A DNA stretch of 55,115 nucleotides from Candidatus Aminicenantota bacterium. GTDB lineage: Bacteria; Acidobacteriota; Aminicenantia; Aminicenantales; Aminicenantaceae. The notes below the pieces were generated by a model. That model made no database searches and was not told where the DNA came from. It was given only the letters and a program-made list of their open reading frames with translations. A program made the translations under genes and the position numbers. Shown here piece after piece: positions 33,190-42,814 of the stretch; position 1 is the first letter of the stretch; the number at the start of each line of letters is the position of its first letter. The DNA lies in assembly GCA_030669305.1 (NCBI GenBank), contig DAOVDU010000004.1:1-55115 (forward strand). Reading direction: 5' to 3'.

Positions 33190-35832
33190 TTAAATAAGGG
33201 ATACAATATGTTCCAGGTTCTCTTTCAACTTAGTTCTCTTCTCCTCAAGCTCATACAGCCTTGTTTTGGTCTCTCGAACGAGATCCTCTGGAGCCCTATT
33301 AAGGAAATTTTCATTTCTAAGCCTATCTTCGATTTTTTCTACTTCTAAATTTATCTTCGAGATCTCTTTTTCTAGCCTTTTTCTCTCTTGATCAAAATCT
33401 ATCAGACCTTCCTCTAGGGGAATAGCAATTTCCCAGGAACCAGCTACTCCTTTTAAAAGCTTTTCTTCCTGAGGAAAATCACTGAGAATATCAACATTTC
33501 GAACATTAGCCAGCGTTTGAAAATAATCCTGGTGCTCGCGAACTACATGTTTTTCTTCTTCTTTGTTAGTCTTTATCCAAAGATTGATTTTCTTGTTGGG
33601 GGGGATTCTATTCTCTGCTTTTATGGTTCGGACCTCAACGACAGCATCCTGAAGAAGGCTCATCATTGCTTCAACATCCTCGTTCTTCAATTCCTCTTGT
33701 ACTTGAGGAAAAACAGCAACTGCTATAGATTTCCCTGCCGAAGGAAGGTGCTGCCAGATCTCTTCAGTCACGAACGGCATGAAAGGATGGAGAAGCTTTA
33801 ATATCTGATCCAATGTATCAACCAGAACAGCCTGGCTCGTCTTATTTCCTTCCTTTAGGCTTGGCTTGACCAATTCAACATACCAATCACAAAATTCATG
33901 CCAAATGAAATGGTATATTTTGTCAGCTGCCTCATAAAATTTATATTGTTCTAATGCGGTATTCATTTCTTCGACTATCCTAACCAGCCTGCTTCTGATC
34001 CATTTATCAGCCAATGTCAGGTTTTCCTCCTTTACTTCCAGCTCATCCTCTTCCAGGTTCATCAAAACAAAACGGGATGCATTCCAGATTTTGTTTATAA
34101 AAGCCCGATAGCCAGCCATCCGTTCCTCAGAAAGAGAAATATCCATGCCGGGAATAGCTAGCGCAGCCATAGTGAATCTCAAAGCGTCTGTGCCATATTT
34201 TTCGATCATTTCAAGAGGATCAATGATATTCCCTTCTGACTTGCTCATCTTCCGTCTTTTAAAATCTCTAACCAAACCGTTGATAAAGACATGGCGAAAG
34301 GGAATATCTCCCATGAATTTAAGGCTCATCATGATCATCCTGGCCACCCAGAAAAAGATGATGTCAAAGCCGGTGGACATAAGATCTGTGGGATAGAAGT
34401 TTTTTAAATCCTCGGTTTCTTCAGGCCATCCCATCGTCGCAAAAGGCCAGAGGGCGGAACTGAACCAAGTATCAAGAACGTCTTCTTCTTGAACAAGGCT
34501 TTCTTTTTGGCATTTACCACACTTTTTTGGAGCCTCCATTCCGACAATCACTTCTCCACACTCCTGACAGTACCAAGCAGGAATTCTGTGCCCCCACCAA
34601 AGCTGGCGGGATATACACCAGTCATGGATATTGTACATCCACTCAAAATAGGTCTTTGCCCAGTTGGGCGGAATGAATTCAGTCTTTTCTTCCTCGACTA
34701 CTCGAATGGCTTCCTTAGCCAGAGGACCAACCTTGACAAACCACTGCCAGGATAAATGGGGTTCAATGATAGTCTTACAACGGTAGCAGTGACCCACAGC
34801 ATGAAAATAATCCTCGACTTTCTCAAGCAAACCCTTTTCTTTAAGCTTTGATAGGACATGTTCTCGGGCTTCAAACCTATCCAATCCTTGGAATTCTTCT
34901 CCTGCTGCTTCGGTCATCTTCCCTGATCCGTCAATCACGATTACTTGTTCGAGATTGTGGAGCTTCCCCAACCCAAAATCCACAGGATCATGAGCTGGAG
35001 TTACCTTCACCGCTCCTGTTCCGAATTCCCTCTCCACTCTCTCGTCAACAATGACAGGAATCTCCCTGTTGACTATGGGGAGGAGTATTTTCTTTCCCTT
35101 TAGCCTAGCGTAGCGTTCATCCTCAGGATGAACGGCAACTGCGGTATCTCCAAGCATAGTTTCTGGACGGGTTGTTGCAACAACGATATACTCATCAAAA
35201 TCGATAAGAGGATATTTGATGTAATAAAGTTTAGCCTTTAGTTCTTTATGCTCAATTTCGATATCTGAAAGAACGGTTCCGCAGTGAGGACACCTGTTCA
35301 CAAGATAATAATCTCTGTAGATAAGTCCTTCCTTATAGAGATCAACAAAAACTTTCCTTACAGCCTTAGAAAAACCTTCATCTAGTGTAAATCTTTCTCT
35401 CGTCCAATCCAGAGAAGCTCCAAGCTTTTTGAGCTGGTCAATGATTACTCCGCCGTATTTTTCTTTCCAATCCCAGGCAACTTTAAGGAATTCCTCTCGG
35501 CCGATTTTCTCCCTTGTCAAACCCTTCTTTGCCAAGCTCTGTTCAATCACGTTGTGAACTGCAATGCTTGCATGATCAGTGCCTGGAAGCCAGAGGGTAT
35601 TGTATCCCTGCATCCTTTTCCACCGAACGATGATATCGGGCAGAGTGAAGCAGAGAGCATGCCCCATGTGAAGAGAGCCGGTCACGTTCGGAGGGGGAAG
35701 GACCATAGAAAACTTTTTCTTCGAAGAAGGCATCTCGGCCACAAAGAGACCCTCCTCCATCCAGAATTTCAACCACTTTTCTTCAACAGGCTTAGGATCA
35801 TAAACTTTTTCTAAAACTAATTTTTCCTTCAT
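33190..35832 (-). CDS. valS: Valyl-tRNA synthetase
   Basis: This 880-aa class I synthetase has PPPNVTGSLHMGHAL (HIGH motif), the editing domain region (ATTRPETMLGDTAVAV), zinc-type CxxC pairs (CPHCG and CQECG...CGKCQ), RRKMSKSEGNIIDP (KMSKS) and a C-terminal coiled coil (from about 810) that clamps tRNA. Length is normal. It charges tRNA-Val in the cytoplasm. AAGGAA is 4 nt into the start region, and no strong upstream site was seen. Confidence 0.96.
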   Translation of the reverse strand: MKEKLVLEKVYDPKPVEEKWLKFWMEEGLFVAEMPSSKKKFSMVLPPPNVTGSLHMGHALCFTLPDIIVRWKRMQGYNTLWLPGTDHASIAVHNVIEQSLAKKGLTREKIGREEFLKVAWDWKEKYGGVIIDQLKKLGASLDWTRERFTLDEGFSKAVRKVFVDLYKEGLIYRDYYLVNRCPHCGTVLSDIEIEHKELKAKLYYIKYPLIDFDEYIVVATTRPETMLGDTAVAVHPEDERYARLKGKKILLPIVNREIPVIVDERVEREFGTGAVKVTPAHDPVDFGLGKLHNLEQVIVIDGSGKMTEAAGEEFQGLDRFEAREHVLSKLKEKGLLEKVEDYFHAVGHCYRCKTIIEPHLSWQWFVKVGPLAKEAIRVVEEEKTEFIPPNWAKTYFEWMYNIHDWCISRQLWWGHRIPAWYCQECGEVIVGMEAPKKCGKCQKESLVQEEDVLDTWFSSALWPFATMGWPEETEDLKNFYPTDLMSTGFDIIFFWVARMIMMSLKFMGDIPFRHVFINGLVRDFKRRKMSKSEGNIIDPLEMIEKYGTDALRFTMAALAIPGMDISLSEERMAGYRAFINKIWNASRFVLMNLEEDELEVKEENLTLADKWIRSRLVRIVEEMNTALEQYKFYEAADKIYHFIWHEFCDWYVELVKPSLKEGNKTSQAVLVDTLDQILKLLHPFMPFVTEEIWQHLPSAGKSIAVAVFPQVQEELKNEDVEAMMSLLQDAVVEVRTIKAENRIPPNKKINLWIKTNKEEEKHVVREHQDYFQTLANVRNVDILSDFPQEEKLLKGVAGSWEIAIPLEEGLIDFDQERKRLEKEISKINLEVEKIEDRLRNENFLNRAPEDLVRETKTRLYELEEKRTKLKENLEHIVSLI

Positions 35833-36061
35833 AATTCAATCCATAGCTAGAAAAGCTAGAAAGGCAATCTTTTTCTTTCTATTCCACCTTCACTTCTCTA
35901 CATTCTCGATCATTCGCTATTTTATCAAGTTAATAAATATTTTTCTTCTTTTTATTACTGCTCTCTGCCTCCTGATTCTGTCGCCTTGTCACCGTTTCAC
36001 CCTGTTATCCCTTTCTTATTTAAATAAATCTGCCTACTGCTTACTGCCCACTGCCTGTTGC

Positions 36062-36631
36062 TCACTTGTTTTTAAGATGTTCCTTAATCTCTGCAAGAAT
36101 GCGGGCCTTGATTCTCTTTTCCAATTCTCTTTCAACACCAAGAATTTCCTCTCTAACCAAATCTTTTACTTTCTCATCAAACTCTACTTTCACCTCAGGA
36201 TCAGAAATTTCGTCCAGGATAGGTTCTTCAGGAAGAGTTAAAGGAATTTTTCTCCCCTCAATAATACTCCGGACCATTTGGACTAAACCTTCGGAATCAA
36301 AAGGTTCATGTATCAATTTGTCATAATCTATGCTGGCAATTCTTTCCTTATCGAGAGGCTCAAAAGCCCCTTTTAGCAAAATAAGAGGTGTCTGACTGAA
36401 TTGCTCCTTGCTTTTCAAATAAGAGCCTACCTCATAGCCATCCTTGTGAGGAAGCGATAGGTTCAGAAGAATGGCATCAGGTTTTATTTCACTGATAGAT
36501 TTCATGACCTCCCTGCCATCTGCAAAAGAAAAGATTTCGAACTCTGTTTCCGGGAAAGCCATCTTGATGACTCTCTGGATGGAAGGGCTATCATCTGCAA
36601 CAATCAATCTGTACGCCATCTCAAAACTCAC
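36062..36631 (-). CDS. Receiver-like protein lacking phosphorylation residues
   Basis: This is a 189-aa protein from the GTG at 36631, which has AAGGGGG 8 nt upstream; an ATG at 36619 is 20 nt from that site. Residues 7-125 have the response-regulator fold (LIVADDSPSIQRVIKMAF start). The phospho-acceptor Asp is Asn57 (ILLNLSLPHKDGYEVG), the conserved Thr/Ser is Lys87 (LILLKGAFEP), and the conserved Lys is Glu109 (LIHEPF). The acidic pair DD is kept. The C-terminal 60 residues are a charged helix. Without the acceptor it is a pseudo-receiver that probably works by constant protein contact. Confidence 0.82.
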   Translation of the reverse strand: MSFEMAYRLIVADDSPSIQRVIKMAFPETEFEIFSFADGREVMKSISEIKPDAILLNLSLPHKDGYEVGSYLKSKEQFSQTPLILLKGAFEPLDKERIASIDYDKLIHEPFDSEGLVQMVRSIIEGRKIPLTLPEEPILDEISDPEVKVEFDEKVKDLVREEILGVERELEKRIKARILAEIKEHLKNK

Positions 36632-36723
36632 ATCAGAATCCCCCTTCAATTAACATTTTTCTCACCCACTGTCAACGGAAAAGAGAACCTTTAAATTTAA
36701 CCGGCATAACAGAATAAACGGAT

Positions 36724-39700
36724 CTAATATTCAATTATTACCGATTCCTCTCCCAGCAAACCCTCAACACTTTTTGTGAGTTTTTCTGACGGCACAACAC
36801 CCTGAATTTCAACAGATTTTACGATCATGCGATAAGAATGAGGTGTCTCAAGCTCAAAAAAAACAGGGCACTCCCCACGGTTTTTTTCCAAGATGCTTTT
36901 TAATTCCTCGAAAACTGCCTCTTCAATCCCGGGAAGAATGATTCTCAGGATCACCCGTTTTGCCTGCTTCTGGAAGGCGTCAGCTAACGGCATAATCTGT
37001 AAAAGGTAAATCCTCCGGCTTTCACCTTCGCCTAAAAACTCCCCCTTGACCCAGACTAGCAAGTCTTCTCTTAGGGATTCATAATATCTTTTATAACTGT
37101 CAGGAAAAACCACAACCTCTATTCGGCCGCTCAGGTCTTCCAAGATGAACGTGGCCATCCTCTCTTCTTTCTTTGTTTTGAGGGATTTAATAGAAGATAT
37201 AATCCCGGCAACTCTTATTTCTTTATTAAAATCTTTCTCATCATCCAGATGGCTTATGGAATGAGAGACAAGCTTAAGCAAGCTTTTCCCGTATTGGGCC
37301 AGAGGATGGCCCGTAATATAAAATCCCAAGGCATCCTTCTCATAAGAGAGAAAAAGCGGCTCGTCCCACTCCCGCATCTGCTTCACTTCTACAGGTATGG
37401 GCGGAGGTTCTAACTGAGCGTGACCAAACAGAAGATTCTGCTTCGAGTATTTGATTTTTTGTGTTTCATGGGCATAATCGATCATTCTATCGACAAGATG
37501 AAAGAGCTGCGAGCGTTTCCATCCTAAACAATCAAAGGCTCCAGCTTTTATCAAACTCTCAATTACTTTCCTATTGACACCTTTTGGATCTATCTCTCGA
37601 AAAATGTCAAATGGAGAAGAGAATTTTCCTATCTTTTCCCTCGCTTGAATCAGAGCCTGTACAGCTCCTTCCCCAACATTCTTAATGGCAGAGAGGCCAA
37701 ACCGGATATCTCCCTCTGTAACAGTAAAATTGAATTCGCTCTCATTGATATCAGGTGGAAGAACTTTGATGCCCATTTCCTTACATTCGTTGATATATTT
37801 GACCACTTGAGATGTGGCTCCTCTCTCCGCTTCAGAAGTCAAAAGAGCCGCTAAAAAACAAATAGGAAAATGAGCCTTCAGATAGGCTGTCCGATAAGCT
37901 AAATAGGCATAGGCAGCACTATGAGATTTATTAAACCCATATCCGGCAAAGTGCTTTATTTGCTCAAAGATTTTATTGGCCTTGGCTTGGCTTATGTCTT
38001 TCTGCTTCGCCCCCTGGATAAATCTCTGTTTCTGGGCTTTCATAACAGATGCCTTTTTCTTGCCCATAGCCTTGCGCAGAATGTCAGCCTCAGCCATGGA
38101 AAATCCGGCCAGTTCTGTAGCAATTTTCATCACCTGTTCCTGGTAGACGATGATACCTTTGGTCTCCTCCAGAATCGGTTCTAACTCAGGAAATTCGAAG
38201 CTGATACGATCGGGGTGGTTTTTGCACTTTATAAACTCATCCGTCATCCCGCTCTTCAATGGCCCTGGCCGATAGAGTGCATTCAAGGCAATCAAATCGC
38301 GGAAGTTTTCAGGCTTGAAATTCCTGAGCAAATCTTTCATCCCTGTACTTTCAAACTGGAAGACCCCATCTGTATTGCCGGACTGGAATACCTCAAACGT
38401 TTTTTCATCATCAAGCGAAATATTCTTCAGGTCGATTTTTTGATTAGAATCTTTTTCAACAAGTTCAACAGTGTCTTGAATAACAGTCAGGTTGCGAAGC
38501 CCGAGCAAATCCATTTTGAGAAGACCAAGGGCCTCGATATCTTGCATAGGAAACTGAGTTGTAATCTCTCCTTTTACCGACTGGTAAAGCGGCATAAACT
38601 CAACGAGAGGCTTTGGAGATATGACTATGCCCGCTGCATGAATGGATGGATGACGAACCTGCCCTTCTAATATCTGAGCAATGGAAAGGAGGTTAGCAAT
38701 CTTTGTATGTTTATCCCTTAATTCTTTCAACTGTGGAATTTTTTTTAAAGCACCCTCAATCGTAGCGTCCGGGCCAAAGGGGGGAATCATTTTTGCAATC
38801 TTATCCACTTCTGGAAGAGGAACCTCTAGAACTCTTCCCACATCCCTGACTGCTTGACGAGCTGCCATGGTACCAAAAGTAATGATCTGACAGACATTTT
38901 CCTGGCCGTATTTATTTGTAACATAGGAAATGACTTCATCCCTGCGCCTTCCGCAGAAATCAATATCAATATCCGGCAGGCTAGTCCGCTCGGGATTTAA
39001 AAATCTTTCAAACAAAAGGTCGTACTCAAGGGGATCTATATCTGTTATTCCTAGGCTATAAGCAAGAAGGCTCCCCGCTACTGAGCCTCGCCCTGGCCCG
39101 ACAGGAATATTCCTTGATTTTGCCTCCCGGATTAGATCCCAGACAATCAAAAAATACCCCCCAAAACCCATTTCTTTAATAAGCCGCATCTCCCTTTCCA
39201 GCCTATTCTCGTATTTCTTAAGCCTGGGAAGCTCGCCCTTTTTAATCCTTCCGCTGAGGGCCTGCATCTGTTTCTGAAATCCCTCCTTTACTGTTGAGTC
39301 AAAATACTCGCCTATAGAAGTTCCTTCAGGAGCCTTGAAATTTGGTAAGAAATATCCAGACGAAGGAAAATCAAAATTGCACTGTGCTGCGATTTTTGTT
39401 GTATTCTGGATCGCCTCCGGAATTTCTTTAAAAAGCTCTGTCATTTCTTCACTTGACTTAAAATAGAATTCATTTGTACTGAAACGAATTCTATCCTGGT
39501 CTGTCACTTTTTTATTGGTCTGTATACAAAGGAGAACATCATGGCTTTCCGCATCTTCTTTTCGGAGATAATGGATATCGTTTGTAGCGACTAAAGGGAG
39601 ACCGAGTTTTCGTGAGATCCGCACGAGTAAAGGATTGATTTTCTTCTGTTTCTCAATGCCGTGATCCATAATCTCGATGTAAAAATCTCCTTTTGGAAAA

Positions 39701-40200
39701 AAGGAGGCATACTCTAAAGCCACCTCTCCAGCTTTTTCTTCAAGGCCCAATCCCAAACAATAATTTATCTCTCCTTTTAAACATCCAGAAAGTCCGATCA
39801 ACCCTTCGCTGTGGCGTGCTAAAAGCTCCTTATCAATACGCGGCCTATAATAAAAACCTTCCAAATAGCTTCTGGTAATAAGCTGACAGAGATTTCTGTA
39901 ACCTTTTTCATCTTTTACGAGTAAAACCAAATGAAAGTGGTAGGGTCCTGACTTACCGGGCTTCTTATCGGTCCGACTTCGAGGAGCAACATATAGTTCG
40001 CAGCCAAGTATAGGCTTGACCTTTTTCTCCTTTGCCTGCCGGAAAAAGCCTACTGCACCAAAAATATTTCCATGGTCAGTAAGAGCAACGGCTGGCATTT
40101 TGTTTTGATATGCCGCCTCCACCAGAGACGCAGTTTTTAGATCGCCATCCAGAATGCTGAATTCTGAATGGTTGTGAAGATGAATAAACGAAGATTCCAT
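36724..40200 (-). CDS. dnaE: DNA polymerase III alpha subunit
   Basis: This 1158-aa protein has an N-terminal PHP domain (HLHNHSEFSILDGD), GPGRGSVAGSLLAYSLGI, the catalytic acidic motif LPDIDIDFCGRRRDEV and a later GYGFNKSHSAAYAYLAY. A helix-hairpin-helix, an OB-fold (VAGIISSIKSLKTKKEERM) and a C-terminal tau-binding-like region follow. Length fits DnaE1, the replicative polymerase. It lies in the same direction as valS and the receiver-like gene, which is 74 bp downstream. The divergent apgM gene starts 170 bp upstream. Confidence 0.96.
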   Translation of the reverse strand: MESSFIHLHNHSEFSILDGDLKTASLVEAAYQNKMPAVALTDHGNIFGAVGFFRQAKEKKVKPILGCELYVAPRSRTDKKPGKSGPYHFHLVLLVKDEKGYRNLCQLITRSYLEGFYYRPRIDKELLARHSEGLIGLSGCLKGEINYCLGLGLEEKAGEVALEYASFFPKGDFYIEIMDHGIEKQKKINPLLVRISRKLGLPLVATNDIHYLRKEDAESHDVLLCIQTNKKVTDQDRIRFSTNEFYFKSSEEMTELFKEIPEAIQNTTKIAAQCNFDFPSSGYFLPNFKAPEGTSIGEYFDSTVKEGFQKQMQALSGRIKKGELPRLKKYENRLEREMRLIKEMGFGGYFLIVWDLIREAKSRNIPVGPGRGSVAGSLLAYSLGITDIDPLEYDLLFERFLNPERTSLPDIDIDFCGRRRDEVISYVTNKYGQENVCQIITFGTMAARQAVRDVGRVLEVPLPEVDKIAKMIPPFGPDATIEGALKKIPQLKELRDKHTKIANLLSIAQILEGQVRHPSIHAAGIVISPKPLVEFMPLYQSVKGEITTQFPMQDIEALGLLKMDLLGLRNLTVIQDTVELVEKDSNQKIDLKNISLDDEKTFEVFQSGNTDGVFQFESTGMKDLLRNFKPENFRDLIALNALYRPGPLKSGMTDEFIKCKNHPDRISFEFPELEPILEETKGIIVYQEQVMKIATELAGFSMAEADILRKAMGKKKASVMKAQKQRFIQGAKQKDISQAKANKIFEQIKHFAGYGFNKSHSAAYAYLAYRTAYLKAHFPICFLAALLTSEAERGATSQVVKYINECKEMGIKVLPPDINESEFNFTVTEGDIRFGLSAIKNVGEGAVQALIQAREKIGKFSSPFDIFREIDPKGVNRKVIESLIKAGAFDCLGWKRSQLFHLVDRMIDYAHETQKIKYSKQNLLFGHAQLEPPPIPVEVKQMREWDEPLFLSYEKDALGFYITGHPLAQYGKSLLKLVSHSISHLDDEKDFNKEIRVAGIISSIKSLKTKKEERMATFILEDLSGRIEVVVFPDSYKRYYESLREDLLVWVKGEFLGEGESRRIYLLQIMPLADAFQKQAKRVILRIILPGIEEAVFEELKSILEKNRGECPVFFELETPHSYRMIVKSVEIQGVVPSEKLTKSVEGLLGEESVIIEY

Positions 40201-40331
40201 ATCAATTCCTAAAACCTTGTCATCTGAATTTTATCATGTTTCGATTTTAGCAAAGCAATTTTGGATTGTAAACAAAGAAAGGAATCGCTGGACCCTCAAG
40301 GCCAAACTTTTTTTAAAACGTCTGACCTTGA

Positions 40332-40360
40332 TTGACTTCATCTCAATAATTTCTTATAGT
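40332..40360 (+). promoter_or_regulatory. Strong promoter directly before apgM
   Basis: TTGACT (40332-40337) and TATAGT (40355-40360) are separated by 17 nt. Each hexamer is 5 of 6 to consensus. The expected transcription start (about 40367) is only a few bases before the ATG at 40371, and no Shine-Dalgarno is visible, suggesting a leaderless mRNA. Confidence 0.7.
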
Positions 40361-40370
40361 TGTTTTTAAG

Positions 40371-41573
40371 ATGGACTTTGAAAAAATTGTCAAAGAATTG
40401 AGTATTGAAACAAATTCAAAAATAATTCTTTTGGTCATCGACGGCCTAGGCGGTCTTCCAATGAAGGGTAAAACCGAGCTCGAAGCCGCACATACTCCAA
40501 ACCTCGATTCCCTCGCAGCAGAAAGCACATGCGGCCTGACAGATCCTGTTTTCATGGGGATCACGCCCGGAAGCGGACCTGCTCACCTCTCTCTTTTTGG
40601 TTATGACCCAACGAAATACATACTAGGCAGAGGTATTTTGGAAGCCCTCGGTGTAGGTGTCAGCGTCGGGAAAAATGATTTAGTGGCAAGGGGAAATTTT
40701 GCGACTTTAAAAGATGACCTTATTGTCGACCGAAGGGCAGGCAGGATCCCAACCAGCGATAATGAAAAACTCTGCCAGAGGCTCAATAGTTTCTTGAAAA
40801 CAAAAGATGGAACAAAGATCACGCTTTATCCCGGAAAAGAGCACCGGTTTGTGGTCAAGTTCAGCGGGAAAGGGCTTTCAGATGCCCTCACAGACGCCGA
40901 CCCGCAAAAAGAAAACAAACACAGGGTTTACACTCAGCCCCTTTCCCAGGAAGCAAGCAAGGCAGTAGAAACCGTAAACACATTTCTTGATGAGGTAACA
41001 GAATTCTTAAAAAATTCCCCAAAAGCCAACACCATCCTTTTAAGGGGATTTTCCAAGTTTCCATCCCTCCCTACAATGGAAGAGTTGTACAAATTAAGGC
41101 CTGCAGCCATAGCTAATTATCCTATGTATAAAGGATTGGCAAAGTTAGTCGGGATGAAAATCATAAATGTAGGCCAGGAAATGAACGATCTTTTTAACGC
41201 CTTGGAAAAAAACTACAATAATTATAATTTCTTCTATGTCCACGTCAAAAAAACAGATTCAGCAGGTGAAGACGGAAACTTCTTAGCTAAAAAAAAAGCT
41301 ATTGAAGAAACAGATAAATTTATTCCCCGCCTTCTCGCACTCCAGCCCGAAGTGCTGGTTGTTACTTCGGATCATTCCACCCCAAGCCTTCTGAAATCCC
41401 ATTCATGGCATCCAAACCCCTTTATTCTGCATTCTCGAACTGCACAAACAGATAAAACGACGTTATTTTCCGAAAAAGAGTGCAGCATGGGCTATTTAGG
41501 GCGGTTTCAAGCTGTATACACTATGCCTTTGATGCTGGCTCATGCTGGAAAGCTAAAGAAGTATGGGGCTTAA
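40371..41573 (+). CDS. apgM: 2,3-bisphosphoglycerate-independent phosphoglycerate mutase, archaeal type
   Basis: This 400-aa alkaline phosphatase-superfamily protein has LLVIDGLGGLP (metal-binding Asp), AAHTPNLDSLA, the nucleophile region GITPGSGPAHLSLFGYDP, FYVHVKKTDSAGEDG and a late VTSDHSTPS with HSWHPNPF. This layout is that of ApgM, shorter than GpmI (about 510 aa). It interconverts 3- and 2-phosphoglycerate in glycolysis. It is the first gene of the + strand group after dnaE. Confidence 0.92.
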   Translation: MDFEKIVKELSIETNSKIILLVIDGLGGLPMKGKTELEAAHTPNLDSLAAESTCGLTDPVFMGITPGSGPAHLSLFGYDPTKYILGRGILEALGVGVSVGKNDLVARGNFATLKDDLIVDRRAGRIPTSDNEKLCQRLNSFLKTKDGTKITLYPGKEHRFVVKFSGKGLSDALTDADPQKENKHRVYTQPLSQEASKAVETVNTFLDEVTEFLKNSPKANTILLRGFSKFPSLPTMEELYKLRPAAIANYPMYKGLAKLVGMKIINVGQEMNDLFNALEKNYNNYNFFYVHVKKTDSAGEDGNFLAKKKAIEETDKFIPRLLALQPEVLVVTSDHSTPSLLKSHSWHPNPFILHSRTAQTDKTTLFSEKECSMGYLGRFQAVYTMPLMLAHAGKLKKYGA

Positions 41574-41623
41574 GCTTTTACTGAATTGAAAGATATCGAC
41601 ATATTTTATAGAATTAATAGAGA

Positions 41624-42808
41624 ATGCGTCCAATGATCAAAAAGTATGTGTGGTTATTCTTGCTCTTTCTTTCCTGTTTCCTTTCCTCGTTGTTTTCTTT
41701 CCAGGCAGACCCCCGCATTGAAATCTCCAGCCTCCGCTACCACACACACCCCTCTTTTACCCGAATTGTCGCAGATATTGGAAAATTAAGAGAATACAAT
41801 TTCAGCGACCTTCTTTCCCCAGATCGAATTTATGTTGACATCTACCAGGCCAAGCTGAATCCTATTCTCCATGGCAAAACCATTCCAGTTAAAAATAACT
41901 ACCTTAGCCAGATAAGAATTGCTCAAAAGACAACTTCCACCGTCAGGATTGCTGTGGATATTGATTTTAAAAAAATCAAACGTTACCGCGTATGGCATCT
42001 CTTCGATCCTTTCAGGATTATCATTGATATCTATCCGGGAAACTCTCCTCTCAAACATCCTCCTGTAAAAATTACACAACCAGCAAAACCTGCTAAGGAA
42101 GGCTACAGCATGGTGCGCCAGCTCGGCCTTGGAATCCAAAGAATAGTCATTGACCCCGGCCATGGCGGCTCAGACCCTGGATGTATCGGGAAAAAAGGAG
42201 CCCAGGAGAAAGATATCGTTCTTGATGTCTGCACACGCTTGAAAAAACTTTTGAGCTCAAAAAAAGGCCTTGAAGCAATTCTGACCAGAGAGTCGGACAT
42301 CTTCGTCCCTTTAGAAAACAGAACCATTATCGCCAACCAGAAACAAGCAGATATTTTCATCTCCGTACACGCAAACTCTAACACGAACAAAAAGCACTAT
42401 GGAATTGAAACGTTTTATCTCAATTTCAGCCAGGACCCTTCTGTCAACGAGACTGCAGCTCGTGAAAACGCAACCTCCACAAAGAACATCAGTGAAATGA
42501 AGGAAATCATCGAAATGATCGTTAAAAACAGTAAAATCGTCGAATCAAAGGAACTCGCAGAAAATATCCAAAAAAATATGACAAAATGTCTTTCAAAAAA
42601 ATATAAAAACATCAAAAACCTTGGCGTTAAAGGAGGTCCATTTTGGGTTCTCATTGGCGGAGAAATGCCATCTGTGCTTGTAGAAATCTCACATCTAAGC
42701 AACCTCAGGGAAGAAGAGAGATTAAAGAGCCCGCAGTATCTCCAGCGTATTGCCCAAGGTATCTATGAAGGTATTATTGAATACATACAATCCTTAGGGA
42801 AAGGATAA
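41624..42808 (+). CDS. N-acetylmuramoyl-L-alanine amidase with AMIN domain
   Basis: This 394-aa protein (alternative ATG at 41633) has an N-terminal hydrophobic signal of about 25 residues, an AMIN domain (about 30-145, IEISSLRYHTHPSFTRIV) that targets peptidoglycan, a short Pro/Lys linker and an amidase_3 domain. Zinc ligands are visible in VIDPGHGGSDPG and SVHANSN, and the catalytic Glu in LVEISHLSN. It cleaves the stem peptide from MurNAc in the periplasm, as AmiC does in cell separation. The DUF362 gene follows after 6 nt. Confidence 0.92.
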   Translation: MRPMIKKYVWLFLLFLSCFLSSLFSFQADPRIEISSLRYHTHPSFTRIVADIGKLREYNFSDLLSPDRIYVDIYQAKLNPILHGKTIPVKNNYLSQIRIAQKTTSTVRIAVDIDFKKIKRYRVWHLFDPFRIIIDIYPGNSPLKHPPVKITQPAKPAKEGYSMVRQLGLGIQRIVIDPGHGGSDPGCIGKKGAQEKDIVLDVCTRLKKLLSSKKGLEAILTRESDIFVPLENRTIIANQKQADIFISVHANSNTNKKHYGIETFYLNFSQDPSVNETAARENATSTKNISEMKEIIEMIVKNSKIVESKELAENIQKNMTKCLSKKYKNIKNLGVKGGPFWVLIGGEMPSVLVEISHLSNLREEERLKSPQYLQRIAQGIYEGIIEYIQSLGKG

Positions 42809-42814
42809 ACAGCA

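Noticed and set aside
36648-36675. Promoter TTGACA-16-TTAATT before the receiver-like gene
   Set aside because: The -35 is perfect but the -10 is only 3 of 6, and the start would fall inside the Shine-Dalgarno used by the GTG start.
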